Origin: Acidobacteriaceae bacterium | Lineage (GTDB): Bacteria > Acidobacteriota > Terriglobia > Terriglobales > SbA1 | Length of the DNA: 6,425 bases | Assembly: GCA_003156615.1 (NCBI GenBank) | Contig: PMHI01000405.1 | Coordinates: 6,290 to 12,714, forward strand | Direction of reading: 5' to 3' | Part shown: one piece after another, positions 1 to 5,004 of the stretch | Layout: the number at the start of each line of letters is the position of its first letter | How positions within the stretch are numbered: the first letter of the stretch is position 1 | The notes under the pieces: model-generated | Told to the model about the DNA's origin: nothing | Database searches by the model: none | What the model saw: only the letters and a program-made list of their open reading frames with translations | Made by a program: the position numbers and the translations under genes

Positions 1-99
1 GGCCGCAAAGACGGCGAGAATGAGAAGGAAGAGGCGGCGACGACGTGGCGGATACATCCGCGGATGGGTCGGCGGCGGCCAGTCAATTGATTCGGGCAT
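1..99 (-). CDS. N-terminus of a membrane-anchored or exported protein (partial)
   Basis: The reverse strand reads ATG at 99-97 and stays open to the window edge, giving 33 residues. They begin MPESIDWPPPTHPRMYPP, followed by RRRR and a hydrophobic run, LFLLILAVFAA. A basic cluster followed by a hydrophobic helix is the pattern of a signal anchor or first transmembrane segment, with the proline-rich start in the cytoplasm. A GGAG sits at 105-102 but only 2 nt from the ATG, so it is a weak ribosome binding site. The inner ATG at 57-55 has none, so I prefer 99. A TATACT-like -10 lies on the minus strand at 127-122, without a good -35. The family cannot be decided from 33 residues. The layout reminds me of UPF0182-type membrane proteins, but that is a guess. 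The gene runs divergently from everything else in the window. Confidence 0.6.
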   Translation of the reverse strand, partial: MPESIDWPPPTHPRMYPPRRRRLFLLILAVFAA

Positions 100-335
100 T
101 GCTCCACTCAGCTGAGGAAAAAGTATAAACCCTGCAGCTCTTTTCCATCTTCCACTTCAGCGATTGGCCGGTTAATTGGCAAAAACTCACGAATCTCCCC
201 TTAATTAGTTCGGTTGGGCGACGAAGCGCGCGACAACCGGTTGATTGTAAAGAAGGAGGGACAAGGACGGACTATCGATGTGGAAATACTGAATTGATGT
301 TACAGATCAACAATGATGGGTAAATACATGAATTC

Positions 336-432
336 ACTTAATTTGGTGGCCAGGGATGGAGTTCCACTGCCTCAGGGCTGGTCTCTGGACCGAAGCCCCT
401 TTTTTTAGTCAAGGACTTAATTTGGGGGCAAG
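336..432. repeat. Imperfect 18-bp direct repeat
   Basis: Bases 336-353 and 415-432 match at 16 of 18 positions, and the first 11 bases, ACTTAATTTGG, are identical. The copies lie 79 bp apart in the same orientation inside the non-coding gap. They could be paired protein-binding sites or leftovers of a small duplication. Nothing nearby identifies a binding protein. Confidence 0.5.
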
Positions 433-445
433 ATGGCCACGGTAT

Positions 446-490
446 TGTGACCATTCTGTGACCAGCGCCGATATTCGCCTAAGCGCTGGT
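446..490. promoter_or_regulatory. 11-bp-period direct repeat abutting an 8-bp inverted repeat
   Basis: TGTGACCA occurs at 446-453 and again at 457-464, a period of 11 bp or about one helical turn. Tandem direct repeats with this period are typical of sites bound by OmpR/PhoB-type response regulators; that is family knowledge, and no such gene is in view. The second copy runs into an inverted repeat, ACCAGCGC at 461-468 and GCGCTGGT at 483-490, with a 14-nt loop. No T-run follows, so it is not a standard intrinsic terminator. The role is inferred only. Confidence 0.4.
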
Positions 491-670
491 GTAGATCTAT
501 TCGGGATTACAGGACAAATAATAAGGCCAGAGGAAATGAGGTGATTTTGTTGGCCGTCCCCAAGCAAGCACGCTGGTTTGAACTTGACCGTGCACGTCCG
601 AGACCTCCTGCTTCGCTTCCGTCCAGGCGAAGTGTCCTGAGGGGCGGCTTTACTTTTCGCCAATAGAGGC

Positions 671-697
671 AACGATCTGGCGTTGAGCCTGTCTTAA
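671..697 (+). promoter_or_regulatory. Candidate ECF-sigma promoter, matching the one upstream of the sigma gene
   Basis: AAC at 671-673, 14 nt, then CCTGTCT at 688-694 followed by TAA. The element at 3643-3668 upstream of the sigma gene has the same AAC, the same 14-nt gap and the same CCTGTCT followed by AA. ECF sigma factors commonly recognise an AAC-containing -35 and a GTC-containing -10 about 16-17 nt apart, which this geometry satisfies. A second CCTGTCT lies at 730-736, with AAC one base closer (714-716). Transcription from either would run through the hairpin-rich segment toward the DUF3309 gene. This is sequence reading only; chance similarity is possible. Confidence 0.35.
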
Positions 698-737
698 GGT
701 GCTAACGCACAGAAACGACTGTCCAATGCCCTGTCTA

Positions 738-835
738 GCCCGGGCCCTGGCTCGAACGAGCAACTGCTCACCATCTCGAGATCGAACGCGATGAGCACCC
801 GTTTTCCTATAGGCAAAAGTGGGCTCGTTCGAGCC
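738..835. repeat. Inverted-repeat cluster, possible branched RNA structure or paired operators
   Basis: GGCTCGAACGAGC (749-761) is the exact reverse complement of GCTCGTTCGAGCC (823-835), a 13-bp inverted repeat enclosing 61 nt. Inside are TGCTCA/TGAGCA (765-770/792-797) and an imperfect hairpin at 802-818 (TTTTCC, loop TATA, GG, bulged C, AAAA). Together they could fold as a closing stem with two inner hairpins. The palindromes GCCCGGGC (738-745) and ATCTCGAGAT (773-782) add to the cluster. Each 13-mer is also nearly self-dyadic (GCTCG, two bases, CGAGC), with centres 73 bp apart or about seven helical turns, so paired operators are an equal alternative. No known RNA family is recognised. 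Confidence 0.45.
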
Positions 836-934
836 GAACGAAAATCAGGCCTGTCGCGTATGACGGACGCAAGCAACATTTACTAGAGACCTCACAACCC
901 CTGTCAGTTTTTCGGCACCCAAGCCTCGGTGAAC

Positions 935-970
935 AAAGACAGCGCTATCGAAAAAAGACAGCGCTATCGA
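935..970. repeat. Tandem 17-bp repeat with 19-bp period
   Basis: The 17-mer AAAGACAGCGCTATCGA occurs at 935-951 and, identically, at 954-970. Each copy contains the palindrome AGCGCT. The second copy ends in the ribosome binding site of the DUF3309 gene (GAGGG, 969-973). The array could be a recent slippage duplication or a pair of operator half-sites controlling that gene. Confidence 0.7.
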
Positions 971-980
971 GGGTAATCCC

Positions 981-1133
981 ATGAGGCTGGTATTGCTTAT
1001 CGTGTTAATCGTGCTCCTTCTCGGAGCACTCCCCACATGGCCGTATAGCACAGGCTGGGGATACTATCCCAGCGGCGGATTGGGCTTGGTACTGCTTATT
1101 GTGGTGGTACTGGCTTTGATGGGCCGCCTGTGA
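981..1133 (+). CDS. DUF3309-family small hydrophobic protein
   Basis: A 50-residue protein of two hydrophobic segments joined by a short aromatic, Gly/Pro-rich linker. The first segment is about residues 3-17. The linker is LPTWPYSTGWGYYPSGGLG (residues 17-35). The second segment is about residues 35-48 and ends in MGRL. The linker is the hallmark of DUF3309 (PF11752), a family of about 50 residues and unknown function found in many soil Proteobacteria and Acidobacteriota, so the protein is full length. It most likely sits in the inner membrane as a helical hairpin. The start is supported by GAGGG at 969-973, 7 nt before the ATG. The gene stands alone, with over 300 bp on the downstream side, and has a tandem repeat directly over its translation start region. 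Its function is not known. Confidence 0.9.
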   Translation: MRLVLLIVLIVLLLGALPTWPYSTGWGYYPSGGLGLVLLIVVVLALMGRL

Positions 1134-1440
1134 ATAAGATCTGGCGGGATTTTCGGCCAAGTCCGTGATTCTGAAAGGCCGGGACCCCCCGTGGGTTCTT
1201 AATGGCAAAAGCCAAAGACGAACGTTAGCAGCGAAAATATTAAACCGCTGCGCGCGCACGAGGAGTCCACGCTATCGCGAACCTTCAGGGCGCCGAATCA
1301 TTCTGCGACGAGATCCGCCGGTTACACTACGGACGACGTTACCCCTACCTTACGCAGTGTATGATGTCTTCGAAACCCGTTGCTATGTTAAAGCTGGATC
1401 TATCTGCACCGTCGAATATGAAATCTTTTTGAGGATGGAC
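1134..1440. other. Intergenic leader upstream of the OmpA-family gene
   Basis: About 300 bp between the DUF3309 stop and the OmpA-family start. The frame of the downstream gene stays open back to 1165, but the translated extension is Arg/Pro-rich and would precede an obvious signal peptide, so I treat it as non-coding. A TATGAT at 1360-1365 could be a -10 box, though the matching -35 is poor. A weak GC-rich hairpin around 1184-1198 followed by TTCTT might terminate the DUF3309 transcript. Neither is convincing. Confidence 0.5.
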
Positions 1441-3102
1441 ATGAAAAGTTTTAGTAGGAACGTTCTTCTTCTGACGCTGGTAGGAGCTGTACTGTGTTCG
1501 ACTGCGATTTACGCTCAGAGTGACCCTGCACCGCTCTATCCCGACACCGCACATCCAGCCCAGGCGACGAATCCGCAACAGGACAACGTTCCGCAGCAGA
1601 TGAATCAGGGTACCGGGCAGAATGATCTGCCGGTGTTTCGCGTCGACGTGAGCGAACGCACGACCAAAGCGGTCAATTATCGGAATCGCGGCGGCTCAAC
1701 GGAGGTGAAGCTGAAGGGCACAGATCTAATTCCCGATATCGATGGTCACGCGAAAGTGGAAGTAAAGGGTGGCCGCACGGCTATCGAGCTTGAACTGAAG
1801 CACCTGCCGGCTGCGAACCGCTTTGGAGGCCAGTACCTTACTTACGTTTTGTGGGCCATTACTCCTGAAGGCCGCGCCGTGAATCTGGGTGAAGTGTTGC
1901 CTCGTAGCGATGGCAAGGACAGGTTGGAGGTAACCACCGAACTGCAGGCGTTCGGAATGATCATCACCGCGGAGCCTTATTATGCCGTGACGCACCCGAG
2001 TAATAAGGTGGTGGCGGAAAATATTATCCGCAGCGACACAAAAGGATTTGAAGAACCAATCGATGCCAAGTTCGACGTACTAGAGGGCGGCCAGTACACC
2101 ATCGACGTACCGGGCGATCAACTACCATCGAGCCGGGCAGGTCTCAAGGTGCCGCTGGACTTGCTGGAAGCGCGCAATGCCGTGGTAATCGCCAAGGCAG
2201 CCGGAGCGCAGCAGTACGCTCCCGATAGTCTGACCAAAGCGGAAGACATGCTGCAACGTGCAGAAGACTATTACCAGCGTCACCAGGGAGTCACGCCGAT
2301 TGGTACGGCGGCGCGCGGAGCTACGCAGATGGCGGAGGATGCGCGCGTGTTGACGTTGCGGCGAAAAGAACAGGCGAAAATTGATGCCGAGCGGCGAGCG
2401 CATGAGGAAGCGCAGGCGAAAGCCGAGGCTGACGCGGCGGCCGCGCAACAGCACGCTGTGCAAGCGCAAGCTCAGGCAGATGAAGATGCACGTCGGCGCG
2501 CAGAGGCGGAAAAGGCTGAGGCCGACGCCCGTCGCCAGCAGGCGGAGGCTCAAGCTCAACAGCAGGCAGCGCAACAGGCAGCCAGCATCGCTGATCAGCA
2601 GCGCCAGGAAGCAGTCCGTCAAAAAGAGGCGATGCGCGCGCGTCTGTTGGCGCAGTTGAACCAGGTGTTGCAAACGCGCGACACGGCTCGCGGGCTGATC
2701 GTCAGCATGCCTGACGTGTTGTTTGATTTCAATAAGTACACGTTGAAGCCCGAGGCTCGAGAACGGTTGGCGCGGATCTCCGGAATTGTGCTGGCATATC
2801 CTGATCTCAAGCTGGAAATCGACGGCTACACGGATTCGATCGGTAGCGACGAATACAACCAGACTCTTTCCGACAAGCGGTCGGAGGCGGTGCGAGATTA
2901 TCTGACGAGCTCCGGCGTTTCTGCGAACAATGTGACCTCGCGCGGGTTCGGCAAGGCCGATCCGGTGGCCGACAACAGCACTGCAGCGGGACGGCAGTTG
3001 AATCGACGCGTTGAAATGATAGTGTCAGGCGATGTGATCGGAGACTTGGCAAGTCCTGGCGCCGCTGATGGCCAAGGACAATCGCCGGCGAATCCGCGAT
3101 AG
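1441..3102 (+). CDS. Secreted OmpA-family peptidoglycan-binding protein with coiled coil
   Basis: A 553-residue envelope protein. Residues 1-25 are a signal peptide (MKSFSRN, a hydrophobic core, then AIYA-QS). A Pro/Gln-rich linker follows, then a beta-rich domain at about 61-230 of no family I recognise. About 240-300 is helical (LDLLEARNAVVIAKAAGAQQ), resembling DUF4398-type segments. About 309-420 is a long Ala/Gln/Glu/Arg coiled coil. About 421-530 is an OmpA C-terminal domain with LFDFNKYTLKPEA, GYTDSIGSDEYN, LSDKRSEAVRDYL and the final NRRVEM. The two residues that hold diaminopimelate in OmpA domains are present as D465 and R480, so peptidoglycan binding is expected. The usual GHTD His is Tyr. 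There is no beta-barrel, so it is probably a periplasmic spacer or scaffold. The start is set by GAGG (1431-1434), 6 nt before the ATG and followed at once by the signal peptide; an ATG at 1435 is possible. Confidence 0.88.
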   Translation: MKSFSRNVLLLTLVGAVLCSTAIYAQSDPAPLYPDTAHPAQATNPQQDNVPQQMNQGTGQNDLPVFRVDVSERTTKAVNYRNRGGSTEVKLKGTDLIPDIDGHAKVEVKGGRTAIELELKHLPAANRFGGQYLTYVLWAITPEGRAVNLGEVLPRSDGKDRLEVTTELQAFGMIITAEPYYAVTHPSNKVVAENIIRSDTKGFEEPIDAKFDVLEGGQYTIDVPGDQLPSSRAGLKVPLDLLEARNAVVIAKAAGAQQYAPDSLTKAEDMLQRAEDYYQRHQGVTPIGTAARGATQMAEDARVLTLRRKEQAKIDAERRAHEEAQAKAEADAAAAQQHAVQAQAQADEDARRRAEAEKAEADARRQQAEAQAQQQAAQQAASIADQQRQEAVRQKEAMRARLLAQLNQVLQTRDTARGLIVSMPDVLFDFNKYTLKPEARERLARISGIVLAYPDLKLEIDGYTDSIGSDEYNQTLSDKRSEAVRDYLTSSGVSANNVTSRGFGKADPVADNSTAAGRQLNRRVEMIVSGDVIGDLASPGAADGQGQSPANPR

Positions 3103-3139
3103 AATTCCGGTGGCCGAGCCGATTAAGTAGGAAAGCCCG

Positions 3140-3313
3140 ATGCAGCAGCACCGGTTCGAAGGTTTCTTGGCAAGGGAGCAACTCGAAGCAACGGTCCGCG
3201 TCCCGTTGATTGATTTCACCTTCAAGACCGATCCGCAGAAGACTTCAAAGTGTGATTTCGCAGTCATGGGCGACGGTGCGAACGGCAAGTACTACAAAGT
3301 ATCGCAAGGCTGA
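3140..3313 (+). CDS. Small hypothetical protein, 57 residues
   Basis: An ORF beginning MQQHRFEGFLAREQ and ending CDFAVMGDGANGKYYKVSQG. An in-frame TAG at 3128-3130 closes it upstream. AGGA at 3129-3132, 7 nt before the ATG, is a reasonable ribosome binding site. By hand count 39 of 57 codons end in G or C (about 68%), and the composition is balanced, unlike the overlapping frames. It begins 37 bp after the OmpA-family stop on the same strand, so it could be co-transcribed with it. There is no signal peptide or membrane segment, and only one cysteine. I recognise no family. It could be a real small cytosolic protein or the intact tail of a decayed longer gene. Confidence 0.5.
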   Translation: MQQHRFEGFLAREQLEATVRVPLIDFTFKTDPQKTSKCDFAVMGDGANGKYYKVSQG

Positions 3314-3545
3314 AAAGAACCGTCCCCGCCCCCGAATAAGTTTGAAAGCGGTTGGCAACGTGTGCTCATATGATGTCTGCTTGGCATTGCCCCTTCCAAT
3401 TCACGGTTTCTTGAGAGAAACGTCCCGGATCGAAGTTGCACCCCGCAACCAGAAGACCATATTCACGAGTCCGCCTGGCTCTAGAACCCCCTATCAGCGA
3501 TCGCTCGACACGGAAGAATCGTTCGCCGGAGTTTTCTCTCACAAA

Positions 3546-3577
3546 CCACTACCAACGGCGAATCGTCCGATTAGTGG
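3546..3577. other. Two-tier stem-loop with an alternative pairing partner
   Basis: CCACTA (3546-3551) pairs with TAGTGG (3572-3577). Inside, after a small internal loop, CGGCG (3556-3560) pairs with CG-T-CCG (3564-3569). The inner strand CGGCGAA (3556-3562) is also the exact complement of TTCGCCG at 3522-3528, so two mutually exclusive folds are possible. It lies upstream of the proposed sigma promoter and so would be on read-through RNA from the OmpA/small-ORF side rather than on the sigma mRNA. Confidence 0.35.
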
Positions 3578-3596
3578 AAAACGGGCAGAGTTTGAG

Positions 3597-3612
3597 TGGC
3601 AATCAATTGCCA
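3597..3612. promoter_or_regulatory. Operator-like dyad upstream of the sigma gene
   Basis: TGGCAAT and ATTGCCA form a perfect 7-bp inverted repeat separated by only CA. The centre lies about 72 bp before the sigma ATG and some 30 bp upstream of its candidate -35. Such a compact dyad is too tight to be a good RNA hairpin and suits a dimeric DNA-binding protein. The regulator is unknown. Confidence 0.4.
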
Positions 3613-3640
3613 GAATAAACCCCAATCTAGAAACTTCTTC

Positions 3641-3668
3641 CTAACCGCAAGCTCACAATCCTGTCTAA
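3641..3668 (+). promoter_or_regulatory. Candidate autoregulated ECF-type promoter of the sigma operon
   Basis: CTAACC (3641-3646) as -35, a 16-nt spacer, and GTCTAA (3663-3668) as -10. The AAC in the -35 and GTC in the -10 are typical of ECF-sigma promoters, and such genes are often autoregulated. TAATAC (3666-3671) offers an alternative housekeeping-type -10. Either places the transcription start at about 3675-3678, at or within 2 nt of the ATG at 3677, so the mRNA would be leaderless or nearly so. The same arrangement recurs at 671-697. Confidence 0.45.
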
Positions 3669-3676
3669 TACGCTGA

Positions 3677-4249
3677 ATGGGGAATGACGACCACGCACTC
3701 ATCCGGAGCGTTCTCGCCGGAGAGAAGGACGCTTATGGCCTGCTTGTCGCACGTCACAGTCAAAGTGTTTTTCGTGTCGCCTTCCGCATAACGGAAAACG
3801 AGGCTGATGCGGATGAAGTGGTGCAGGAAACATTCCTTCGAGGTTATCGCAAGCTCCAGGACTTCGACGCTCGGTCCAGCTTTGGAACCTGGATTTACCG
3901 AATCGCTATGAATTGCGCACTCGATGTTTTGAACAAGCAGAAACGCCAAACCGTGGTGCCCGTCGCTGAGGAATATGACAGCGAACTTCCAACCGTCCAG
4001 GTGGCGGATCATGCGGCCGGACCCGACAGGCTTCTCCTGAGTCAGGAGATCGAAACGCGCAGGCATGCTGCGATGGAAAGGCTGACGCCAACCGAACGTA
4101 TTGCCTTTGTAATGCGCCACATGGAAGACCGCTCGACAGACGAGATTGCGGGAGCGCTTGGGATCGCGCCGAATTCGGCCAAACAGGCTGTATTTCGGGC
4201 AGTTCAGAAACTACGGCAATCGCTTGCACCGCTTTGGGTGAGGTCATGA
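3677..4249 (+). CDS. ECF-subfamily RNA polymerase sigma-70 factor
   Basis: A 190-residue cytoplasmic sigma factor of the usual ECF length. Region 2 spans about residues 8-88, with DADEVVQETFLRGYRKL for core binding and FGTWIYRIAMNCALD for -10 melting and recognition. A variable acidic linker covers about 95-130. Region 4 spans about 133-182, with LTPTERIAFVMRH and the helix-turn-helix STDEIAGALGIAPNSAKQ that reads the -35. An in-frame TGA (3674-3676) touches the ATG, so no earlier start exists, and a later start would cut region 2. No Shine-Dalgarno precedes the ATG, which fits leaderless translation. The last codon overlaps the next gene (ATGA), the usual coupling of a sigma factor to its anti-sigma factor. 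The ECF group cannot be fixed by eye. Confidence 0.96.
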   Translation: MGNDDHALIRSVLAGEKDAYGLLVARHSQSVFRVAFRITENEADADEVVQETFLRGYRKLQDFDARSSFGTWIYRIAMNCALDVLNKQKRQTVVPVAEEYDSELPTVQVADHAAGPDRLLLSQEIETRRHAAMERLTPTERIAFVMRHMEDRSTDEIAGALGIAPNSAKQAVFRAVQKLRQSLAPLWVRS

Positions 4250-5004
4250 AGCATTTAACCGAAGAAGAAATGATCGGGCACTACTACTCTGAAGATTTTT
4301 GCAGGGCTGAGGCCGAGATGCATCTTCAGGCGTGCAGGCAGTGCGCCCAAGCTTATGAAGAGTTCAGTAAGCTACTTGGAAGTGTGCATGCTCCCGGCGC
4401 GCCGCCGCGAGGCTCAGAGTATGGAGCGCAGGTTTGGCAGTCCATTCAAGGATCTCTACAGCCTTACGGGCCTGAGAGGAAGCGCCGCTTCTTTCACTGG
4501 CCTCAGTTTGCCTATGCGACAGCGTGTCTGTTGTTTCTTGCTGGTGCATTCTGGGCCGGAAGATTCTGGGAGCACGCTCACTCCCAGCCTCTGGTGACCG
4601 GCAGTGAGCAGCAAACAAAGGAACGCGTGGTGCTCTTTGTGCTCGACAACCACCTCGATCGATCAGAGCGCCTCCTTGTTCAGTTGAATCACGCTGAAGG
4701 CGAGGGAGACTACCTTGATTTTCCACTGCAGGCAGAAGCCCAGCAATTGCTTTCCGATAATCAGCTTTATCGCCAGAGTGCTGCCCATGCCAACGACCCT
4801 CTTCTCAATGCTGCCCTCGATCATCTCGAACGGGTGCTTCTTGAGGTTACAAATTCGGGCAACGAGCTGAGTAGCAGAGACATCGCCAGCATTCAGAAGG
4901 AAATGAATACGCAGGGCCTGCTCTTCCAGGTACGGGTTCTGCGAGCAAGAGTTTCTGAACAAAAACCAAATGCTCACGCTATCCGAAAAGGAGCAAATAT
5001 TTGA
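4246..5004 (+). CDS. Membrane-anchored zinc-finger anti-sigma factor
   Basis: A 252-residue protein that should bind and inhibit the sigma factor encoded just before it. The cytoplasmic N-terminus (MKHLTEEEMIGHYYSED) leads into an H-x3-C-x2-C motif, H26, C30 and C33, the zinc-binding anti-sigma (ZAS, zf-HC2-like) signature. Residues 78-81 are basic (RKRR), followed by one transmembrane helix at about 86-105. The remaining 145 or so residues would be periplasmic: mostly helical, Leu/Glu/Gln-rich, with no recognised domain, and a likely sensor region. The ATG overlaps the sigma stop as ATGA, with GAGG 2 nt upstream, so translation is probably coupled. A TTG at 4234 is in frame but would add only GEV before the normal family start. 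Inhibition could be released by proteolysis or by loss of zinc; the sequence does not say which. Confidence 0.9.
   Translation: MKHLTEEEMIGHYYSEDFCRAEAEMHLQACRQCAQAYEEFSKLLGSVHAPGAPPRGSEYGAQVWQSIQGSLQPYGPERKRRFFHWPQFAYATACLLFLAGAFWAGRFWEHAHSQPLVTGSEQQTKERVVLFVLDNHLDRSERLLVQLNHAEGEGDYLDFPLQAEAQQLLSDNQLYRQSAAHANDPLLNAALDHLERVLLEVTNSGNELSSRDIASIQKEMNTQGLLFQVRVLRARVSEQKPNAHAIRKGANI

Larger units (their letters stand above)
100..980. other. Long divergent intergenic region, no convincing gene
   Basis: About 880 bp separate the minus-strand gene start from the DUF3309 start. The reading frames that stay open here are short, lack ribosome binding sites, and give low-complexity or Arg/Ser/Pro-rich translations with no recognisable domain. 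The stretch is richer in repeats and dyads than the other gaps; those are listed separately (336-432, 446-490, 671-697, 738-835, 935-970). The first 250 bp are more AT-rich than the coding parts and could hold the promoter of the minus-strand gene. What the whole stretch does is unknown. It could be a long regulatory leader, a non-coding RNA locus, or decayed sequence. Confidence 0.6.
3314..3640. other. Intergenic region with hairpins and a dyad
   Basis: No convincing gene lies here. The longer open frames through it are Ser/Arg/Pro-rich and lack ribosome binding sites. It contains a small hairpin at 3403-3423 (ACG, bulged G, TTTCT, loop TGAG, AGAAA, CGT) and a 10-bp palindrome AGCGATCGCT at 3496-3505. 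A longer hairpin and an operator-like dyad are listed separately. None is followed by a T-run typical of an intrinsic terminator. Confidence 0.5.

Noticed and set aside
294..310. FNR-like site TTGAT-N7-ATCAA
   Set aside because: A true FNR/CRP-type box needs a 4-bp gap between these halves; here it is 7.
356..544. Plus-strand 62-codon ORF in the gap
   Set aside because: No ribosome binding site, composition unlike the real genes, and it covers the direct and inverted repeats. A chance open frame is more likely.
1360..1365. TATGAT as -10 of the OmpA-family gene
   Set aside because: The best-spaced -35 (around 1337-1342, CGTTAC) is a poor match, so I do not list it as a promoter.
1165..1440. 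N-terminal extension of the OmpA-family ORF
   Set aside because: It would put about 92 Arg/Pro-rich residues before a clear signal peptide, and the ATG at 1441 has its own ribosome binding site (GAGG, 6 nt away).
2122..2673. 183-codon minus-strand ORF
   Set aside because: Antisense to the GC-biased coiled-coil part of the OmpA-family gene. The Leu/Arg/Ser/Cys-rich product is a typical codon-bias shadow.
3151..3160. tRNA T-loop-like GGTTCGAA
   Set aside because: No flanking stem symmetry, D-arm, anticodon arm or acceptor pairing around it, and it lies inside a plausible ORF.
3496..3505. AGCGATCGCT palindrome as a cyanobacterial HIP1 site
   Set aside because: A single occurrence in a non-cyanobacterial context is not informative.
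3210..3644. 144-codon plus-strand ORF
   Set aside because: Non-ATG start, no ribosome binding site, Ser/Arg/Pro-rich translation, overlaps the better-supported small ORF and runs over hairpins and the promoter region.
4234..4245. TTG start for the anti-sigma factor
   Set aside because: The ATG at 4246 gives the usual family start and the ATGA overlap; the extension adds nothing conserved.
5001..5003. TTG start for the HEAT-repeat protein
   Set aside because: It only adds one Met before MKTAQ. The ATG at 5004 is the stronger codon and still lies 10 nt from AAGGAG.
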